Below, one piece after another: positions 60,868-64,000 of a stretch of DNA of 64,000 bases. The notes beneath the pieces are model-generated. The model was not told the DNA's origin. It saw only the letters and a list, made by a program, of their open reading frames with translations, and searched no databases. The stretch comes from Streptococcus sp. X13SY08 (GTDB lineage Bacteria; Bacillota; Bacilli; Lactobacillales; Streptococcaceae): positions 620,001 to 684,000 of the forward strand of contig NZ_LFYO02000002.1 in assembly GCF_001182825.2 (NCBI RefSeq). Reading direction: 5' to 3'. The translations under genes were made by a program, and so were the position numbers. Numbering within the stretch: position 1 is the first letter of the stretch; the number at the start of each line of letters is the position of its first letter.

Positions 60868-60903
60868 TTTTGTTAACCAAAAAAATAGAAAAGGATAACA
60901 AAA
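60868..60903 (+). promoter_or_regulatory. BirA operator over the bioY ribosome binding site
   Basis: TTTTGTTAACC (60868-60878) and GGATAACAAAA (60893-60903) form an inverted repeat with one mismatch and a 14-base spacer, the layout of Firmicute BirA boxes (TTGTTAACC, spacer, GGTTAACAA). The right half covers the Shine-Dalgarno AAAGGA and reaches the ATG. Confidence 0.8.
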
Positions 60904-61442
60904 TGAATTCTTCATCTACGCGATCTATTGCCTATGCTGCTATTGGGGCCGCTCTCATCGCTGCCCTCTCTCAAATCAGTATCCCACTAGGACCAGTTCC
61001 TTTTACTCTACAAACACTTGCTATCGGGCTGATTGCAACGCTTTATTATCCTAAAGAAGCTGTTGCTAGCGTCGCACTTTATTTAACACTAGGTGCCATT
61101 GGTCTTCCTGTATTTGCTGGAGGAAGTGGCGGTTTTCAAGCACTCTTTGGTGCGACAGGTGGCTTTTTGTGGGCATTTCTGATTTACGCACTGGTGACAG
61201 CAAACCTCACATACCTAGACAGCTCTATCATTCGTATCTTTCTGGCAAATTGCCTCGGAGTAGCGCTTGTACTCTTGGGTGGCGCTGCATATTTCAAATT
61301 TTTCAATGGGGCTAGTTGGACAGACACACTCGCTTGGACGGTTATTCCCTTTATTTTAACCGGAATTCTGAAGATTGTAGTGGTTATTCTCATCGCCAAA
61401 GCTCTTCAGCCCGCACTAAAGAAAGAAGCCTACTTTATGTAA
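60903..61442 (+). CDS. bioY: Biotin transporter BioY (ECF S component)
   Basis: A 179-residue membrane protein with six helices. BioY features are AAIGAALIAALSQISIPLGPVPFTLQTLAIGL, LYLTLGAIGLPVFAGGSGGFQALFGATGGFLWAFLIYAL and FILTGILKIVVVILIAKAL. It binds biotin and works with an energising ECF module encoded elsewhere. The start at 60903 has AAAGGA eight bases upstream and excludes a longer frame beginning inside the operator. It is regulated by the BirA box. Confidence 0.95.
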   Translation: MNSSSTRSIAYAAIGAALIAALSQISIPLGPVPFTLQTLAIGLIATLYYPKEAVASVALYLTLGAIGLPVFAGGSGGFQALFGATGGFLWAFLIYALVTANLTYLDSSIIRIFLANCLGVALVLLGGAAYFKFFNGASWTDTLAWTVIPFILTGILKIVVVILIAKALQPALKKEAYFM

Positions 61443-61454
61443 GCTTCTTTCTTT
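61418..61454. terminator. Bidirectional terminator between bioY and the YdbC gene
   Basis: AAAGAAAGAAGC and GCTTCTTTCTTT are perfect 12-base arms with a 13-base loop; the left arm lies in the last bioY codons. Confidence 0.7.
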
Positions 61455-61665
61455 ATTTGGAAAATGCATCAACTAAAACTTGAAATTCCTCGTTGGAAAG
61501 CGTAATGCCTTTCCCCATCTTAGTGTGGTCAGGACTCCAAGTACGGATGTCGTATTTTGCTGGTGCCCCATTAAAGGAAACGCGATTGAGCTCCTTGGTC
61601 CAGCCTTTATCATTTTCAGATAGAACCAAAAGTTTTTCTTCAATTTCAAATGTAAAATCTGCCAT
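61453..61665 (-). CDS. YdbC family protein (PC4-like single-stranded DNA binding)
   Basis: A 70-residue protein: FTFEIEEKLLVLSENDKGWTKELNRVSFNGAPAKYDIRTWSPDHTKMGKGITLSNEEF. This is the PC4/YdbC fold, a dimeric beta-sheet platform that binds single-stranded DNA, with the typical DIRxWxPDHxxMGKGITL. Its exact role in bacteria is open. Convergent with bioY. Confidence 0.92.
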   Translation of the reverse strand: MADFTFEIEEKLLVLSENDKGWTKELNRVSFNGAPAKYDIRTWSPDHTKMGKGITLSNEEFQVLVDAFSK

Positions 61666-61802
61666 ATTGGAATCATTTCACATGTCATAACCGATATAAG
61701 ACATGTGTCCTTTCTTTACTACTCTATTACATATTCGAAAAAATATTGTCTTTTTTCAAAAATTTGGTAAGATTATTGTATCAGGGATGAAAGGATTTTA
61801 CC

Positions 61803-62138
61803 ATGAAAAAGTTTTTGGAAGTCTTGGTTGGGCATGTCAATCATTTTGTTGGAAATACAGCATCACCATTAGCACCTATCACTATCAATGCCCAAGAAGA
61901 GCAAGCAATCAACCACATCAATACCATCCAATTAGCCCTCTACAAGGGAGCTGCTGTCCATGTTATTTATGGCAATAAGAGTTTCACGGGTGACATTGTT
62001 AAATTTGATGAAAAACGTAGACGCTTGGTCTTGAAGAATTTCTCAAAAAATATGGGAAGCATCATCCAAATTGACGATATCAAACGCATTCGTATGGTGC
62101 CTGATACCATTCGCAACTCACAAAAGTTTTCAAAATAA
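61803..62138 (+). CDS. Small conserved protein, YolD-like
   Basis: A 111-residue basic protein. The C-terminal half, AAVHVIYGNKSFTGDIVKFDEKRRRLVLKNFSKNMGSIIQIDDIKRIRMV, has the GxI...RLxL...IxxDDI pattern of the YolD-like/Sm-like beta-barrel. YolD proteins are found near Y-family polymerases, but no such gene is seen here, so function stays unknown. The ATG follows GGGATGAAAGG. Confidence 0.65.
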   Translation: MKKFLEVLVGHVNHFVGNTASPLAPITINAQEEQAINHINTIQLALYKGAAVHVIYGNKSFTGDIVKFDEKRRRLVLKNFSKNMGSIIQIDDIKRIRMVPDTIRNSQKFSK

Positions 62139-62146
62139 TCTTAGTG

Positions 62147-62170
62147 AATCTCCAATTTTGGAGATTTTTT
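62147..62170 (+). terminator. Terminator of the YolD-like gene
   Basis: AATCTCCA and TGGAGATT pair around ATTT and run into TTTT. Confidence 0.75.
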
Positions 62171-62296
62171 CTTTTTATTTTTTTATAAATAGTACAATAT
62201 ACTTTTATTTTTGTATAATTCAAACGACTAAATCAATCTATTTTAATGATTATGCAACACGCTCCATTTTATGCATAATAATATTTATTTTCAACC

Positions 62297-62348
62297 TTGT
62301 TTTCATCAGTTGATTGTGCTAGAATATCGTCAAAAACGTTTACAAACG
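62297..62348 (+). promoter_or_regulatory. Promoter of the M14 carboxypeptidase gene with a cre-like site
   Basis: TTGTTT (62297-62302) and TAGAAT (62320-62325), 17 bases apart. CGTTTACAAACG (62337-62348) is an inverted repeat downstream of the -10 box; on the minus strand it reads TGTAAACGTTTT, close to cre. Binding there would block transcription. Confidence 0.55.
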
Positions 62349-62367
62349 CTGTAAAAAGGAGGTTCTC

Positions 62368-64000
62368 ATGAAAAAGTTTACAGTAGCACAAAAGACACTT
62401 TTAAAAGGAGTGTCCACTTCTTGTTTATTGGTCTGCAGCCTTGCACTCGCCCAACATGCAAAAGCAGAAGAAGCAAGCAAAAGCATGGATACAAGCATAC
62501 CTAGTAGCTTGACTACGCAGCCCACAGTGCTTGAAGCTACCGCATCTGACAGCTCTGCTATGAACCAACAGGAAACAAATCTAAGTGGCGAAGTATCTCC
62601 TGTTGATGAGCCTAAGCCAGTTGCTGCGCCGACAACTGAAGCAATTGAGCTCGTTACAGAAGAAAATAGCGGAGCTCAAAGTAAAGGAAAATTTGACTAC
62701 AAATTACCCATTCTCATCAACAATACACACGCTGATGAGCAGCCTGGTATTGATGTTGTGCGGGGCCTCTTCAAAGAATTTGCTCAAAAATCCCTTATTC
62801 GCTACCAAGCTGTAGATGAACATAACCAACCAAAAGAAGTGACAATTGATGTCATGAAATTGCTGGAAAAAGTCATATTACTTTTCAACTTCACTGAAAA
62901 TCCTGATGGGGATGTCAATAATACCCGAGCTCTGGCAAATGGGCTAGATCCAAATCGCGATACAGGTTATCAAACCAATCCTGAAACCAGAGCTATTGTA
63001 GAACAGATGACAAAATGGAATCCGATCGCAGTCTTTGATATCCACGGTTTTGTCAAAGAATTTCTGATTGAACCCGCTACTCCTCCACATGACCCAAACT
63101 TTGAATACGATATCTTTGAAGATGACTTGGTTGCAGAAGCTCGTGCTATGGGGCGAGCAGGTATTACCAACTCTAAATACGAAGGTTACATCATTCCGAA
63201 ATTCGATTACGGTTCAGGATGGGATGATGCATTTTCAGGCTATACTGCGGTCTATGCACTCTATCATGGTATTTTAGGACACACCATTGAAGTCCCTGAA
63301 ACCAATCAAGAATCCTACAAGGCTGGATTCTTTGCAGTCCTTGCAGGAATTGATTATGATTTACAAAACAGTGATAGGTTGATGGTCAATCGCTTGCGCT
63401 ACTATTCTCGCGATGTCAATAAAGTTGAAGCACTTTCTGCAGAAACACCTCTGGTAACAGTTGATGGTACGGTCAAAGGCCTTATCAAGGGTGACCACGC
63501 AACTTTCTTCCCTGATTATTATGTCATTCCGATGGAATTGTCCGCCAAAAATGATATTGACCAAGCCTTCAAAATGATTGATTACTTCCGTCGTAATGGT
63601 GTTCTCCTCAGCCAGTTAACAGAAGACACTGCTGAATACAAAAAAGGCGATTTGGTCATTGACATGGCACAAGCCAAACGTGGCTATGCCAACCATGTGC
63701 TCTATAAAGGTTCCAATGAATCTGAATGGCCTGCTATGTACGCCGAGTTAGTCATGAATTTCCCAGCTATGCGCGGTTTCAAAGCTGACGCTATCTATCA
63801 AGCAGGGCAATTCGATGGAAAATTAGGTCCCGTAACCATTTCCCAAGCTCCTCGAACTACGGAATTAGGTAAACAATCCTATTATATTATTTCCAATAAC
63901 TCACTTCCTGCTGTCCAATCTGTCAATTACGCCCTTAAAAATGGAAAATCTGTTTACTTGACAGACGATGGCTTTATTGTAGATCAAGCTACTATCAAAG
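62368..64000 (+). CDS. Secreted or surface M14 zinc carboxypeptidase, truncated by the window edge
   Basis: An open frame of 544 codons runs off the window without a stop. ATG 62368 follows AAAGGAGG. The signal peptide is LLKGVSTSCLLVCSLALAQHAKAEE, followed by a Ser/Thr/Glu-rich linker to about residue 105. The M14 domain shows the zinc motif HADE (in NNTHADEQPGIDVV), ENPDGDVNNTRALANGLDPNRD with the substrate Arg, the third ligand in VFDIHGFVKEF, and the catalytic Glu in GHTIEVPETN. A large additional domain follows from about residue 390. It would cleave C-terminal residues from peptides outside the cell. Wall anchoring is expected but lies beyond the edge. Confidence 0.88.
   Translation, partial: MKKFTVAQKTLLKGVSTSCLLVCSLALAQHAKAEEASKSMDTSIPSSLTTQPTVLEATASDSSAMNQQETNLSGEVSPVDEPKPVAAPTTEAIELVTEENSGAQSKGKFDYKLPILINNTHADEQPGIDVVRGLFKEFAQKSLIRYQAVDEHNQPKEVTIDVMKLLEKVILLFNFTENPDGDVNNTRALANGLDPNRDTGYQTNPETRAIVEQMTKWNPIAVFDIHGFVKEFLIEPATPPHDPNFEYDIFEDDLVAEARAMGRAGITNSKYEGYIIPKFDYGSGWDDAFSGYTAVYALYHGILGHTIEVPETNQESYKAGFFAVLAGIDYDLQNSDRLMVNRLRYYSRDVNKVEALSAETPLVTVDGTVKGLIKGDHATFFPDYYVIPMELSAKNDIDQAFKMIDYFRRNGVLLSQLTEDTAEYKKGDLVIDMAQAKRGYANHVLYKGSNESEWPAMYAELVMNFPAMRGFKADAIYQAGQFDGKLGPVTISQAPRTTELGKQSYYIISNNSLPAVQSVNYALKNGKSVYLTDDGFIVDQATIK

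Overview
The window looks like chromosomal DNA of a low-GC streptococcus close to the Streptococcus suis group. The evidence is inferred from gene content, Gly-rich Shine-Dalgarno sites (AGGAGG-like), and conserved streptococcal gene orders: rodA / DJ-1 / gyrB / ezrA / serB, pbp2b / recR / ddl / murF, ypmB-like / aspB / asnS and rapZ / yvcK / whiA. It also carries a Mac/IdeS-type immunoglobulin protease gene, sortase-anchored surface proteins and an AdcR-type zinc operator. Species assignment is an inference; no 16S rRNA gene is present.

Layout: 1-4760 holds an acetolactate decarboxylase remnant, a TPR protein, an AI-2E family transporter, a lactonase and small proteins. An IS3-family element (4776-6202) sits in a terminator. 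Then come eno (7415-8722), a broken serB, ezrA, gyrB, a DJ-1 protein, rodA and rpmE2. At 16658-19852 is an operon nrnA / apbE / two FMN reductases. At 20026-23185 are flavodoxin, zinc-free S14, a CLC antiporter, a lipid kinase and tRNA-Arg(CCU). At 23595-26926 is a decayed MarR / efflux / DUF4811 / TIM-barrel cassette. rplS, a broken S41 peptidase and whiA-yvcK-rapZ follow, then a broken RidA and a relic of a surface protease. asnS / aspB / DUF5590, a MarR-reductase pair, a frameshifted lipoprotein, the IdeS-like pseudogene, yaaA, DUF1836-trhA and a broken anthrax-lethal-factor-like metalloprotease occupy 36031-48488. The vitamin B6 locus (48640-51252) is partly destroyed. The last part has prfC, murF, ddl, recR, pbp2b, bioY and, at the right edge, a secreted M14 zinc carboxypeptidase that runs off the window.

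Two themes stand out. First, gene decay is heavy and selective: about sixteen genes carry nonsense codons, frameshifts or internal deletions, several of them more than one, while every cell-division, wall, replication and translation gene is intact. Stop codons of all three kinds occur, so codon reassignment does not explain it. The losses fall in surface proteases, efflux, vitamin B6, serine and acetoin metabolism, as expected for a host-restricted lineage. Some lesions lie in simple repeats (a pentanucleotide tract in the IdeS gene, T8 in a lipoprotein gene, C7 in a TIM-barrel gene), which leaves phase variation possible for those.

Second, the apbE operon may encode an undescribed cytoplasmic flavinylation system: an ApbE flavin transferase without a signal peptide is cotranscribed with an FMN reductase whose acidic C-terminal tail carries two copies of a D-x-x-(A/S)-G-A-S motif, the type of sequence ApbE modifies. 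Regulatory sites that can be read directly include a BirA operator over the bioY ribosome binding site, an AdcR box before rpsN, a MarR palindrome, and a CTAGTT operator before DUF1836-trhA.
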